Shown here: positions 7,728 to 14,896 of the stretch, piece after piece
How the letters are laid out: the number at the start of each line of letters is the position of its first letter
Position numbering within the stretch: position 1 is the stretch's first letter
Assembly: GCF_040267685.1 (NCBI RefSeq)
Contig: NZ_CP158367.1
Coordinates: 2,170,001-2,234,000 of the forward strand
Reading direction: 5' to 3'
DNA length: 64,000 bases
DNA from: Proteinivorax tanatarense
Lineage (GTDB): Bacteria > Bacillota > Proteinivoracia > Proteinivoracales > Proteinivoracaceae
Translations under genes and position numbers: made by a program
The notes under the pieces: generated by a model
Told to the model about the DNA's origin: nothing
Seen by the model: the letters and a program-made list of their open reading frames with translations, nothing else
The model's database searches: none

Positions 7728-7782
7728 GTTTAACCATTGCTTAACTATAGTTCGACTACTGCTTAACCACCGTTCAACCATT
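7728..7782 (+). promoter_or_regulatory. Five tandem 11-bp repeats, probable regulator array
   Basis: Five contiguous 11-mers: GTTTAACCATT, GCTTAACTATA, GTTCGACTACT, GCTTAACCACC, GTTCAACCATT. The consensus is GYTYAACCAYT with exactly one-turn spacing. The array ends about 85 bases before the start of the secreted-protein gene. PhoP/OmpR-type regulators bind TTAACA-like hexamers at 11-bp period, so an array for several dimers is likely. Confidence 0.7.
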
Positions 7783-7866
7783 TTAATTTTTTCTCCAAAA
7801 AATACAACTTCCTAAAGCAATATGGTCATACTATAAGCAACATATTTTTTGAAAGGAAGTGTAGCA

Positions 7867-8187
7867 TTGAAAAAAATTTTAGTTTTGTTTGCAGCTTTTC
7901 TGCTATTTTTTGCTTATGCCGTACCTGCCTCTGGTCAAAGTTTAACCTGCCCCTCCTGCGTAACGAATGATGAGCAGCAGCCTGAATTAGAGCAAGAGGA
8001 AAACACAGAGGAAACCCTTGAGATGTTTGGTTTTGATGCTGAAGATATCGACGAAGAAAAAATGCAAAAAATATTTGATAAAATTGATGAGAAAGTAGCT
8101 AAAGGCAAAATCACAGAAGAACAGGCTGAAGAACTTAAGGAAAAAATCCGCGACCATGTAGAAAAATCCCAAGATGGGGTAGAGTAG
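7867..8187 (+). CDS. Small secreted protein with C-terminal KGKITEEQAEEL motif
   Basis: 106 residues from a TTG at 7867 (AAAGGAAG 7 bases upstream; the TTG at 7849 has no site). Signal peptide LKKILVLFAAFLLFFAYAVP, then a CPSC motif soon after the cleavage site, an acidic spacer, and the shared helix FDKIDEKVAKGKITEEQAEE. Third member of the local family, but on the opposite strand and preceded by a different regulatory array (7728-7782). The CPSC pair could be a metal or disulfide site. Function unknown. Confidence 0.72.
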   Translation: MKKILVLFAAFLLFFAYAVPASGQSLTCPSCVTNDEQQPELEQEENTEETLEMFGFDAEDIDEEKMQKIFDKIDEKVAKGKITEEQAEELKEKIRDHVEKSQDGVE

Positions 8188-8193
8188 TTTCAA

Positions 8194-8230
8194 AAAAAAG
8201 CGTCCCAATTTTCAATTGGGACGCTTTTTT
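8194..8230 (+). terminator. Intrinsic terminator of secreted protein gene
   Basis: Stem AAAAAAGCGTCCCAATT (8194-8210) with its exact complement at 8214-8230, ending in TTTTTT, directly after the stop at 8187. Confidence 0.9.
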
Positions 8231-8251
8231 GTTATATGGGGAAAACCGTGA

Positions 8252-8284
8252 AAAAATGCCCACGGAATTTTCGAAATTGGCTAC
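8252..8284 (+). repeat. Inverted dispersed repeat C, left copy
   Basis: A 33-base sequence (AAAAATGCCCACGGAATTTT onward) repeated in opposite orientation at 16476-16508 with a single difference. It opens the 8231-8566 gap, which contains only repeats and no gene I can support. Confidence 0.7.
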
Positions 8285-8348
8285 ATGCTGCGTCGGTAGT
8301 AGCAATTGTAATGCCTCTAGCCTCTTAAAGGCATTCTCCTTCCCCACT

Positions 8349-8378
8349 GTAGAGGTGGATCTCTGTGTCCACCTCTGA
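8349..8378. repeat. Palindromic dispersed repeat, copy 2
   Basis: Palindrome with arms AGAGGTGGA / TCCACCTCT and centre TCTCTG; 29 of 30 bases match 16215-16244. Paired with copy 3 about 89 bases on, as copy 5 is paired with copy 6. Confidence 0.75.
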
Positions 8379-8437
8379 CCTGTTTGGCTTGATCGGTACC
8401 AATTTAAAAAATACCATTAGGGATGCCATTTACTGCT

Positions 8438-8464
8438 GTGGTCGGCACAGAGACCGACCACTAC
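8438..8464. repeat. Palindromic dispersed repeat, copy 3
   Basis: Palindrome GTGGTCGG-CACAGAGA-CCGACCAC. Preceded by GGATGCCATTTACTG, a flank also found before copy 6 and in part (CCATTTACTG) before copy 4, and followed by CTACCTCTTCGAGG. The repeated unit is therefore longer than the palindrome. Confidence 0.75.
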
Positions 8465-8566
8465 CTCTTCGAGGAAAAGATTTAGCCCACTGTTTTGTTT
8501 TTTACCTCAATGTAATTTATCATGTACAAAAGGTTGAAGATTTTTTGGGTGGGGGGGAAGACCCGC

Positions 8567-8692
8567 CCAGACAGCTTAGAAGTGCCTAGATTCTAGGCGC
8601 CCGAACTCAGGATCCCGGAGCGTATCTCTTAATACGTGAGGACATTCTGAGTATCGGGAAACAACGAAGATAGGTGCTTATAAGCTGTCTGG
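8567..8692. repeat. Long imperfect palindrome / possible structured RNA overlapping the kinase stop
   Basis: Outer 22-bp stem 8567-8588 with 8671-8692 (one G-A mismatch, two G-U pairs if transcribed), inner stem 8600-8610 with 8647-8658, and apical hairpin CGTAT...ATACG (8621-8636). The right outer arm supplies the last codons and stop of the histidine kinase. No T tract follows, so it is not an ordinary terminator. Either a palindromic mobile repeat or a structured 3' RNA; family not recognised. Confidence 0.6.
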
Positions 8693-10099
8693 AAGATCGA
8701 AATAAAACACTACCCCTCCCCCCTCAACATTTTCCACTCCGAAATTACTTTTGTGTAGCTTGAGTATGTTTTGGGCTATGCTTAGGCCTAGTCCTGTGCC
8801 TTTGCTTTTTTCTCCTTTGTTGAAGCTTTCCCATATATGCTGTAGCTGCTGTTCTTTTATGTGTTTGCCTTGATTAAAAACTGACACCTTCACTCTTTGG
8901 TCCTCTTTTTTTACAGCAACTTTTATTTCACCGCCTACCGGTACATTTTTCATGGCGTTATCCAAAAAGTTTGTCAACACTTGATCGATTCTGTATTCAT
9001 CACACATCGCCTTTACTTGCTTTTGTCCGTCATACTTTAGCGCTATATCTTCTTTTTTAGCTTCTATAGCAAACTTATCTATATTTTTTTGAATTAAGGA
9101 GTGTAAATCAACTTTTTGAATATCTAGTTTTACTTTTTGTGATTCTAGCACTCCTAAGTTGACCATTTCCTTCACTAACTTGCTCATTTTATCCGATTCT
9201 TGTTGGATTATTTGATAGTAGTTTTGTCGTTCACTTTCGCTTTCATAAATGTCATCTTCCAGTGCTTCTATATACCCTTTTATAAGAGATAACGGTGTTT
9301 GTAGCTCATGGGATATCCTTGCTACAAGCTCTTTTCTCATTTTATCGATACTCTTTTCTTTAGCTAGCTCAGTTTCTAACTTATCAATAGTCATTTTTAA
9401 CTCATCATTTATGGTGTTCAATGTTTGACCCAGCTGGCCTATCTCGTCCCCTCTTGAATCCTCCCACCTTTCATCAAAATCTAGCCTTGCTATACTTTGG
9501 GCTTGGGAATTAATTTTAAATAAAGGTGTAGTGAGATTTTTTGAAAACATCCAAGCTAAAATGATGGAAACAACAAGAGCAATTAACATAGTATACATTG
9601 TAAATTTTTGGGCAATATATATTGCTTCCTCTATAGGTTGTAGAGGTGTTTGAAAAAAGTAAATATAAGATGTGCTAGGTACCAGCACCCCAATCATTTC
9701 TACGTTATTATGTCGCTGATGACCAACATTGCTTTGATACCACACTATCTCACCTGTCGTAGCCTCTTCAAACTCCTTTCTAGGAATATTGATTCTGTGC
9801 CCCATCATCATATTTGATTCCCCTGCTAACATGTTACCGTCAAAATCTAGCACAAAAACATCACCGTTTATGTTATCGGTTACCACCGACAGTAGCTCCT
9901 GGGTTTCTCTTGATTGCAGACCGTATTCTGAAATTTCTTCTTCCAATACTTTAGCACTGTTTTCTAGGTTGTTTACCTTTTGGCTTTTATAAAATGAATC
10001 AAAAAATTGAGACTGTCCTGCTATAAGTACTCCCATTATTATTATAGTAAAAACAATAAGTAGCAAAAATAGCTTGGTAAATATAGAGTTAATTCTCAT
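8678..10099 (-). CDS. Two-component sensor histidine kinase
   Basis: 473 residues: TM1 (about 10-28), extracytoplasmic sensor (about 30-165), TM2 (about 168-187), HAMP (about 188-240), HisKA with phosphoacceptor His264 in SHELQTP, and HATPase with N box NFLDNAMKN and G box GTGLGLSIA. It should phosphorylate the adjacent response regulator in response to an envelope signal. The gene overlaps the regulator gene by 11 bases (10089-10099). Its last codons lie in a palindromic repeat, which may have set the present stop. Probable targets are the small secreted proteins near 6-7.6 kb. Confidence 0.95.
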   Translation of the reverse strand: MRINSIFTKLFLLLIVFTIIIMGVLIAGQSQFFDSFYKSQKVNNLENSAKVLEEEISEYGLQSRETQELLSVVTDNINGDVFVLDFDGNMLAGESNMMMGHRINIPRKEFEEATTGEIVWYQSNVGHQRHNNVEMIGVLVPSTSYIYFFQTPLQPIEEAIYIAQKFTMYTMLIALVVSIILAWMFSKNLTTPLFKINSQAQSIARLDFDERWEDSRGDEIGQLGQTLNTINDELKMTIDKLETELAKEKSIDKMRKELVARISHELQTPLSLIKGYIEALEDDIYESESERQNYYQIIQQESDKMSKLVKEMVNLGVLESQKVKLDIQKVDLHSLIQKNIDKFAIEAKKEDIALKYDGQKQVKAMCDEYRIDQVLTNFLDNAMKNVPVGGEIKVAVKKEDQRVKVSVFNQGKHIKEQQLQHIWESFNKGEKSKGTGLGLSIAQNILKLHKSNFGVENVEGGGVVFYFDLPDSL

Positions 10100-10772
10100 T
10101 TTTAACTACCTCAAATCTGTAGCCAATTCCTCTCACTGTCTTTATTTCAACAGGAGTGTTTTGTAGCTTTTTTCTCAACCTCTTTATATGTGTATCCACA
10201 GTTCTAAGGTCACCAAAGTAATCATACCCCCACACACCATCTAGCACCAACTCTCTAGTTAAAGCATTGCCTTCATTGTTCAATAGGTAAATAAGAAGGT
10301 CATACTCTTTGGGAGTAAGTTTTATAGGCTTATCATCAATGAAAACCTGGTGTGATGTCTTGTTAATAACTAAATTACCAAAAATAACTTTATCGTCATT
10401 ATTTTTTTTGGTTCTTTTCAGCAGTGCTTTAGCTCTTGCTACTAATTCCTTAACGCTGAATGGTTTGGTTACATAATCATCTACACCTAATTCAAACCCA
10501 AACAAACGGTCATATTCCTCCGATCTTGCTGTCAACATTATTATTGGAACAGAGCTTTCCTCTCTAATCTTTTTACATATAACCCAACCATCGTAAACTG
10601 GAAGCATAACATCTAATATCACTAAGTCATATTGGGATTTATCCCATTTATCTAAAGCTTCTTGCCCATCTGCCGCAAGGGTAACTTCTGCTTTTTCTCT
10701 AGTTAAATATGTATTTATAAGCTTAGCTAAATTGTCCTCGTCCTCTACTAACAAAATTCTAGCACCTATCAT
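10089..10772 (-). CDS. OmpR/PhoB-family response regulator
   Basis: 227 residues: receiver domain with DED (11-13), phosphoacceptor Asp54, Thr81 and Lys103, then a winged-helix DNA-binding domain (TPKEYDLLIYLL; VDTHIKRLRKKL; TVRGIGYRF). ATG at 10772 follows GGGGTGAG. First gene of the two-component operon; its own promoter carries the direct repeat also found before two secreted-protein genes, implying autoregulation and a local regulon. Confidence 0.96.
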   Translation of the reverse strand: MIGARILLVEDEDNLAKLINTYLTREKAEVTLAADGQEALDKWDKSQYDLVILDVMLPVYDGWVICKKIREESSVPIIMLTARSEEYDRLFGFELGVDDYVTKPFSVKELVARAKALLKRTKKNNDDKVIFGNLVINKTSHQVFIDDKPIKLTPKEYDLLIYLLNNEGNALTRELVLDGVWGYDYFGDLRTVDTHIKRLRKKLQNTPVEIKTVRGIGYRFEVVKNEN

Positions 10773-10805
10773 AAATTACTCACCCCATTAACAGTTTATT
10801 TTTCT

Positions 10806-10837
10806 AGTATACCACTTTTTTGTGACAAAATTGTGAA
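10806..10837 (-). promoter_or_regulatory. Two-component operon promoter with 11-bp direct repeat
   Basis: TGTGAC-N5-TGTGAA (10821-10837) lies 9 bases from AGTATA (10806-10811; TATACT on the minus strand). Spacing is identical to the promoters at 6428-6459 and 7604-7635, which makes this the likely binding site of the operon's own regulator. Confidence 0.78.
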
Positions 10838-10866
10838 TTGGCAAGAACCAAAGGAGAAAAAAGGAT

Positions 10867-10902
10867 AAAAAAAAGCGGCTTAATTCCCCACCGCTTTTTT
10901 TT
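10867..10902. terminator. Intrinsic terminator
   Basis: Stem AAAAAAAAGCGG / CCGCTTTTTTTT with a 12-base loop; A/T tracts on both sides would allow it to act in either direction. It separates the two-component operon promoter from the repeat-containing region. Confidence 0.75.
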
Positions 10903-10935
10903 AGTTTACTATCATATATTTTAAATAGAAACATG

Positions 10936-11124
10936 CTAATTTAACGTTTTATTTATTGCATTTGATTTACCTAGGAGATACCTTCTTATATTCAAGGGTC
11001 CACTTTGATGACTTTTAGCTATATACTTGTGATCTACTTCTTGGTAGCTAAAAAATCGCATTAAAAATGTTCCTTTACCTTCTGTGTAACTAGCCAGCTT
11101 TATTGAGTAAGCTTTTGCATCCAT
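10936..11124 (-). pseudogene. Doubtful short reading frame starting in a repeat flank
   Basis: A 62-codon frame (MDAKAYSIKLASYTEGKG...) ending just before a terminator. The ATG lies inside the CCATTTACTG flank of a palindromic repeat and has no ribosome site, so its 5' part was probably replaced by repeat DNA. No family recognised; it may be the 3' end of a lost gene or spurious. Confidence 0.22.
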
Positions 11125-11129
11125 TTACT

Positions 11130-11158
11130 GACCGGTTGACACAGAGGTCAACCTCTAC
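11130..11158. repeat. Palindromic dispersed repeat, copy 4
   Basis: Arms GGTTGAC / GTCAACC around ACAGAG, followed by CTACCTCTATGAGGA, matching the flanks of copies 3 and 6. It forms the junction to a truncated flavodoxin-like gene. Confidence 0.65.
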
Positions 11159-11189
11159 CTCTATGAGGACAAGTGCTAGTTCATCAATA

Positions 11190-11411
11190 AAGTCCCTAGC
11201 TAAGTTTCTTAATTACGCATGCTTTAGCTGTGGTTATGGAAGCGAATGTTCTGTCGGCGGCTTTGTAGAACTTTTTCCGCAAGGTACTAAAATAACCAAA
11301 GAAATTACCCCTACCGCTGAAAATCAACATCCTGAAATTAAAGTCTGTAAAGAACGTACGATAATTCCCAAAGCTCAACAATTGGGATTTAAATTGGCAA
11401 GCCTTATCTAA
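11190..11411 (+). pseudogene. 3' remnant of a flavodoxin / NADPH-dependent FMN reductase family gene
   Basis: The frame ending at 11411 reads CFSCGYGSECSVGGFVEL, PQGTKITKEITPTAENQ and KAQQLGFKLA, resembling the C-terminal third of flavodoxin-family iron-sulfur flavoprotein/FMN reductases. The 5' part, including the FMN-binding N-terminus, is missing; upstream sequence is the palindromic repeat and unrelated codons. No credible start. Probably a gene truncated when the repeat was inserted or the region deleted. Confidence 0.5.
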
Positions 11412-11414
11412 ACA

Positions 11415-11462
11415 AAGGGGCTGTCTCTAAACAGGAATTTTCCCTGAAGAGACAGCCCCTTT
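11415..11462. terminator. Bidirectional terminator
   Basis: AAGGGGCTGTCTC...GAGACAGCCCCTT, with the stem extended by AACAGG/CCCTG. It lies between the plus-strand remnant and the minus-strand recQ. Confidence 0.85.
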
Positions 11463-11471
11463 ATTAACTAA

Positions 11472-13649
11472 TTAAAGCTTATGCTTATACATTACAACAT
11501 GTATATCATCATAGGTTACTTCATCTGATAACTCTTGCTTTATTGGTCGCAGCTTTTCGGTGCCCGCTTTTTCTATGGCAGATAGAATTTGCTCCTCTTT
11601 TGTTAAGTCATCTAAAAAGTTATCCCAGTTTACTAGTTTTCCTTGTTCATGACATTTTTTTAAATGTTTTAATATAGTGGTTGTTGTGTAACCTCGCTTT
11701 TGGGAAATTTCATCTAGCGGCAACCCATCCTCATATAGTTGGTAGGTTTGTTCATACCTGTCTTCATCAGATTGTGGTGTAGCTGTTACTGTTTCTACTT
11801 TTATATTCTTTTCCTTTGAGCTTTTTGGATTTATATCTTTTCTTTTACAGTATTCTACTATTGCGTCTATAAACTGTTGCCCATATGAATCATATTTTTT
11901 AAGTCCTACACCACTTAGTTCTATAAATTCATCTTTATCCTGTGGGTACGCTGCCGCCATTTCCTTTAATGTTTTGTCGTGAAAAATCATAAAAGGAGCT
12001 AATTCCTTTTGCTGGCTTATTTTTAAGCGCACCTCTCTTAAAGTTTCCATCAGCTCTTGATCATAATCCTGAATTACTTTTTGATCCTGTTGTTTCTCAG
12101 CTTTTGCTTTACTAGCAGGCTTTTGATAAACCAGCTCTTTTTTATGGAAAATCTTCTCTTGCCCTTTTAAAAGTGGCTTACATTTTTGCGTTAATTTTAA
12201 TACAGGGAATTTGTCGGTGGTAATATAAATATAGTCCTTAGCAGCTAATGTTAACGCTATTTCTTTAATGGATTTTTCTGTGTACTCCTTCATAATGCCA
12301 TAGGTAGATACCTTGTCTAAGCCAAAGTCTATTATTCTTTTGTTTTTTGATCCTCTAAGCACCTGGGCAATAACTGCCGTTCCGTAGCGCTGCCCTGTTC
12401 GATAAATGCAGGACAATATCTTTTGCGCCTCAACAGTTATATCTATCATTTCCGATTCACTTAAGCAGTTGCCACAGCTGCTACAGGACTTGTCCACTAT
12501 CCTTTCGCCAAAATAAGATAGTATTTCATTTCTTAAGCATTCGTTAGTGTGACAGTAGTCTATTAAGTACTGTAGATTTTGATACAGAATCTTTTGTCGT
12601 TTTGGTGAACGGGTGCCGTTTTCCACTAGTATCTTTTGTTTGACTATATCATCTGGCGAGTACAACAAAATACACTGACTGTCCTCACCGTCCCGTCCCG
12701 CTCTTCCCGCTTCCTGATAGTAGGATTCCATATTTTGGGGCATGTTGTAGTGAATGACAAATCTAACGTCCGGCTTATCTATTCCCATACCAAAGGCGTT
12801 GGTGGCGACAATGATTTTGGTCCGCCCAAAGATAAAATCCTCTTGGTGCTTTTTTCTTATATCGGAGTTCATACCGCCGTGATAGTCCGCTGCGTCTATA
12901 CCTTTTTCCTTTAGCTTTTTTGTCAAAGATTCTACAGTTTTTCTGGTAGAGCAATAAATGATGCCGCTGTCACCATTATTCTCCTGTAGGTACTTTGATG
13001 TGTAAGCTAGCTTGTCCGGAACCTTTAGCACTTGATAGAACAGATTAGGTCTATCAAACCCAGTATTTACTGAAATAGGCGCTTTAAGATTTATTAAGTT
13101 TTCTATTTCTTCTACTACTCTTTCTGTAGCGGTAGCTGTAAATGCCGCTACCACCGGTCTTTTTTCTAGGCTTTCAATAAACTTTGGTATTTGGACATAG
13201 CTTGGCCTGAAATCATGCCCCCATTGACTTATACAATGGGCCTCATCAATGGCTACCAGAGAAATATTTAGCTTCTGCAAGAAATCTTTTCCCTCACTGG
13301 TTAGTCGTTCTGGAGCAACATAAATTATTTTATATTGATTATTTTTTATCTCGTTAATTCTTTGGTTTAATTCACCTCTAGTAAGGCTGCTGTTAATATA
13401 ACTAGCTTTTATCCCCATTTCGTTAAGACTGTCCACTTGATCCTTCATCAGGGATATAAGAGGAGATATAACTAAAGTAATCCCATCTAGCATTAAAGCG
13501 GGCAGCTGATAGCATAGCGACTTTCCTCCACCTGTAGGCATAATACCTAAAACATCTTTGCCCGACACAATACCCTCTACAAGTTCCTTTTGCCCCCGCC
13601 TAAATTCATCATATCCAAAATATTTTTTCAACCCTTGAAATAAATCCAT
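11472..13649 (-). CDS. recQ: ATP-dependent DNA helicase RecQ
   Basis: 725 residues. 3'-5' helicase acting in recombination and fork repair. Helicase motifs include Walker A MPTGGGKS (38-45), DEAH (135-138) and QEAGRAGRDG (motif VI). A zinc-binding RQC segment follows (CHTNEC...CSSCGNC), then an HRDC domain (KISQQKELAPFMIFHDKTL) and a C-terminal helix-turn-helix (LDEISQKRGYTTTTILKHL). ATG at 13649 follows GGAGGGG; an upstream in-frame start at 13823 has no support. Confidence 0.96.
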   Translation of the reverse strand: MDLFQGLKKYFGYDEFRRGQKELVEGIVSGKDVLGIMPTGGGKSLCYQLPALMLDGITLVISPLISLMKDQVDSLNEMGIKASYINSSLTRGELNQRINEIKNNQYKIIYVAPERLTSEGKDFLQKLNISLVAIDEAHCISQWGHDFRPSYVQIPKFIESLEKRPVVAAFTATATERVVEEIENLINLKAPISVNTGFDRPNLFYQVLKVPDKLAYTSKYLQENNGDSGIIYCSTRKTVESLTKKLKEKGIDAADYHGGMNSDIRKKHQEDFIFGRTKIIVATNAFGMGIDKPDVRFVIHYNMPQNMESYYQEAGRAGRDGEDSQCILLYSPDDIVKQKILVENGTRSPKRQKILYQNLQYLIDYCHTNECLRNEILSYFGERIVDKSCSSCGNCLSESEMIDITVEAQKILSCIYRTGQRYGTAVIAQVLRGSKNKRIIDFGLDKVSTYGIMKEYTEKSIKEIALTLAAKDYIYITTDKFPVLKLTQKCKPLLKGQEKIFHKKELVYQKPASKAKAEKQQDQKVIQDYDQELMETLREVRLKISQQKELAPFMIFHDKTLKEMAAAYPQDKDEFIELSGVGLKKYDSYGQQFIDAIVEYCKRKDINPKSSKEKNIKVETVTATPQSDEDRYEQTYQLYEDGLPLDEISQKRGYTTTTILKHLKKCHEQGKLVNWDNFLDDLTKEEQILSAIEKAGTEKLRPIKQELSDEVTYDDIHVVMYKHKL

Positions 13650-13789
13650 TTTTTCCCCTCCATAACGGAATTTATATACATTAACGTTATCACTTTTTGG
13701 AGGAAATTTAAAGGGCAGTTTTTTGTAAGTTCTTATCTTGCTTGTGCGGCAGTGGCTGGGTAAAAAATCAGAAAGGCAATCAGGCAAAA

Positions 13790-13819
13790 GGCTGTATCCA
13801 TAGCAGTTTTGATACAGCC
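13790..13819 (-). terminator. Intrinsic terminator of the 13831-14439 gene
   Basis: Stem GGCTGTATC / GATACAGCC followed on the minus strand by TTTTGCCT, right after the unknown gene's stop codon. Confidence 0.75.
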
Positions 13820-13830
13820 CCAAATTTCAT

Positions 13831-14439
13831 TTATTCTTGCTGTTCTTCTGAGTCAACGTTAGGAAGTACTATAGGTGTAGAGGTAACTTGTACTGGAACT
13901 TTATAAATTCTATTTTGCTGAAGTGTAAATGGCTCTGTTACTATATCAAAGGTTGGATATCCTTCTGTGGTACGTAACCTTACATAAGTGTTATCAGGTT
14001 CGTTCCATGGTATTTCAAATCCTTCCCGCACATCTTGCGGCAGCCTAAATGTTACTCGATTATTTACTGCCTGAACCCAGTCAGTAAATCTTCCATCTGT
14101 TTCTTCCTGGGGAACCGCTCCTTCATAAAGTGATGCCTCCCAATCTTCAGTAGAACCAAATTCGTTAGTTCCAATGTCTAAAGTGATTGTAACTATGGTG
14201 CCAAAAATTATTCCCTTCATCGCTACTATATCCAATATCCTAATTACCAAATCCCGCAACATATGCCACTGTTCATTTTGTTCATACATTATACCAACCC
14301 TTACAAAATCCTGACCCCACTCTAACACTTCAAAAACTTCACTACCATCTAATCCTAAGGTGTCACCATTTTCATATTGTCGAGCCCAAATCCTCACTAG
14401 AGATCCAGGTGGATATTGACTTTCAAAGTTTAAACTCAT
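13831..14439 (-). CDS. Hypothetical protein
   Basis: 202 residues, no signal peptide or convincing membrane segment, acidic, with many short beta-like stretches (GSLVRIWARQYENGD, KVPVQVTSTPIVLP). ATG at 14439 follows AAGGAGGGG and a terminator follows the stop, so it is a real monocistronic gene. Middle part DLVIRILDIVAMKGIIFGTI is hydrophobic. No family recognised; its neighbours (recQ, hflX) are not functionally informative. Confidence 0.75.
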   Translation of the reverse strand: MSLNFESQYPPGSLVRIWARQYENGDTLGLDGSEVFEVLEWGQDFVRVGIMYEQNEQWHMLRDLVIRILDIVAMKGIIFGTIVTITLDIGTNEFGSTEDWEASLYEGAVPQEETDGRFTDWVQAVNNRVTFRLPQDVREGFEIPWNEPDNTYVRLRTTEGYPTFDIVTEPFTLQQNRIYKVPVQVTSTPIVLPNVDSEEQQE

Positions 14440-14579
14440 TTTTCCCCTCCTTTCTTTACTGCTACTATGTTATGTAAATATTAAGCATAGGGTCAGTAAA
14501 TAAAACAAAATATTTTGTTGCCTAATTTTCTAAGACAATCGAAAATTTCCATTAGTTATCAACTAGCTGCCTAAAATGA

Positions 14580-14609
14580 TTGATATTTCTTAATTTAGTG
14601 TGTTATAAT
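14580..14609 (+). promoter_or_regulatory. hflX leader promoter
   Basis: TTGATA (14580-14585) and TATAAT (14604-14609) with 18-base spacing give a good sigma-A promoter. Transcription would start near 14616, leaving a leader of about 280 bases before hflX. Confidence 0.7.
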
Positions 14610-14643
14610 AGCTTTAAGTTAGTTATGTTGGGAGGTTTCATTG

Positions 14644-14703
14644 ATGATTAAGGTAGCTTTCTTCCGTATTGGAAGAATCCGTTTGCGTATTTCACGCAGT
14701 TAA
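14644..14703 (+). CDS. Leader peptide of hflX (19 aa, Arg-rich)
   Basis: ATG with GGGAGG 8 bases upstream encodes MIKVAFFRIGRIRLRISRS and stops at 14703. It contains RLR, the Arg-x-Arg type motif known to stall macrolide-bound ribosomes in erm-type leaders. Hairpins and a terminator follow before hflX. Role in antibiotic-dependent attenuation is inferred; HflX homologues in Listeria are controlled by an upstream-ORF attenuator. Confidence 0.6.
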   Translation: MIKVAFFRIGRIRLRISRS

Positions 14704-14788
14704 ACTTAAATAGCATTACGCTCTTTTTAAGAGCAAACGGGATTGGTCTGCCTTTTTTAATGGAACCCTATATAATTTGAGTTTTGGG

Positions 14789-14815
14789 AGGTAGGATGAA
14801 TCTACCTTTTTTTTT
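14789..14815 (+). terminator. Candidate attenuator terminator in the hflX leader
   Basis: Stem AGGTAG (14789-14794) / CTACCT (14802-14807), extendable by G-U pairs, followed by nine T. The 3' arm can alternatively pair with AAGGTAG (14650-14656) in the leader-peptide gene, a possible antiterminator. Confidence 0.5.
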
Positions 14816-14837
14816 GCGTCTATTTTTAGAGGCATAA
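14796..14837 (+). CDS. Second mini-ORF in the hflX leader (13 aa)
   Basis: ATG preceded by GGGAGG encodes MNLPFFLRLFLEA and spans the terminator loop, 3' arm and T tract. Its ribosome site lies in the 5' arm of the terminator, so translation and hairpin formation would exclude each other. It could be a second sensing peptide or chance. Confidence 0.35.
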   Translation: MNLPFFLRLFLEA

Positions 14838-14896
14838 TATGAAAAATAATTATCATTAGACCCATTCCTGTATCAAAATAATTGGAGGGGATAAAT

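Noticed and set aside
7728-7782. Considered as a short CRISPR array
   Set aside because: Units are 11 bp and contiguous, with no spacers and no cas genes nearby.
8365-8589. 74-codon plus-strand frame
   Set aside because: Consists of palindromic repeat DNA and the large palindrome; no ribosome site.
8567-8692. Considered as tRNA, 6S RNA, SRP RNA or a known riboswitch
   Set aside because: No match to the conserved cores I know; kept only as an unassigned structured repeat.
13650-13823. N-terminal extension of RecQ
   Set aside because: The ATG at 13649 has a strong ribosome site and matches the usual RecQ start; the extension includes terminator DNA of the neighbouring gene.
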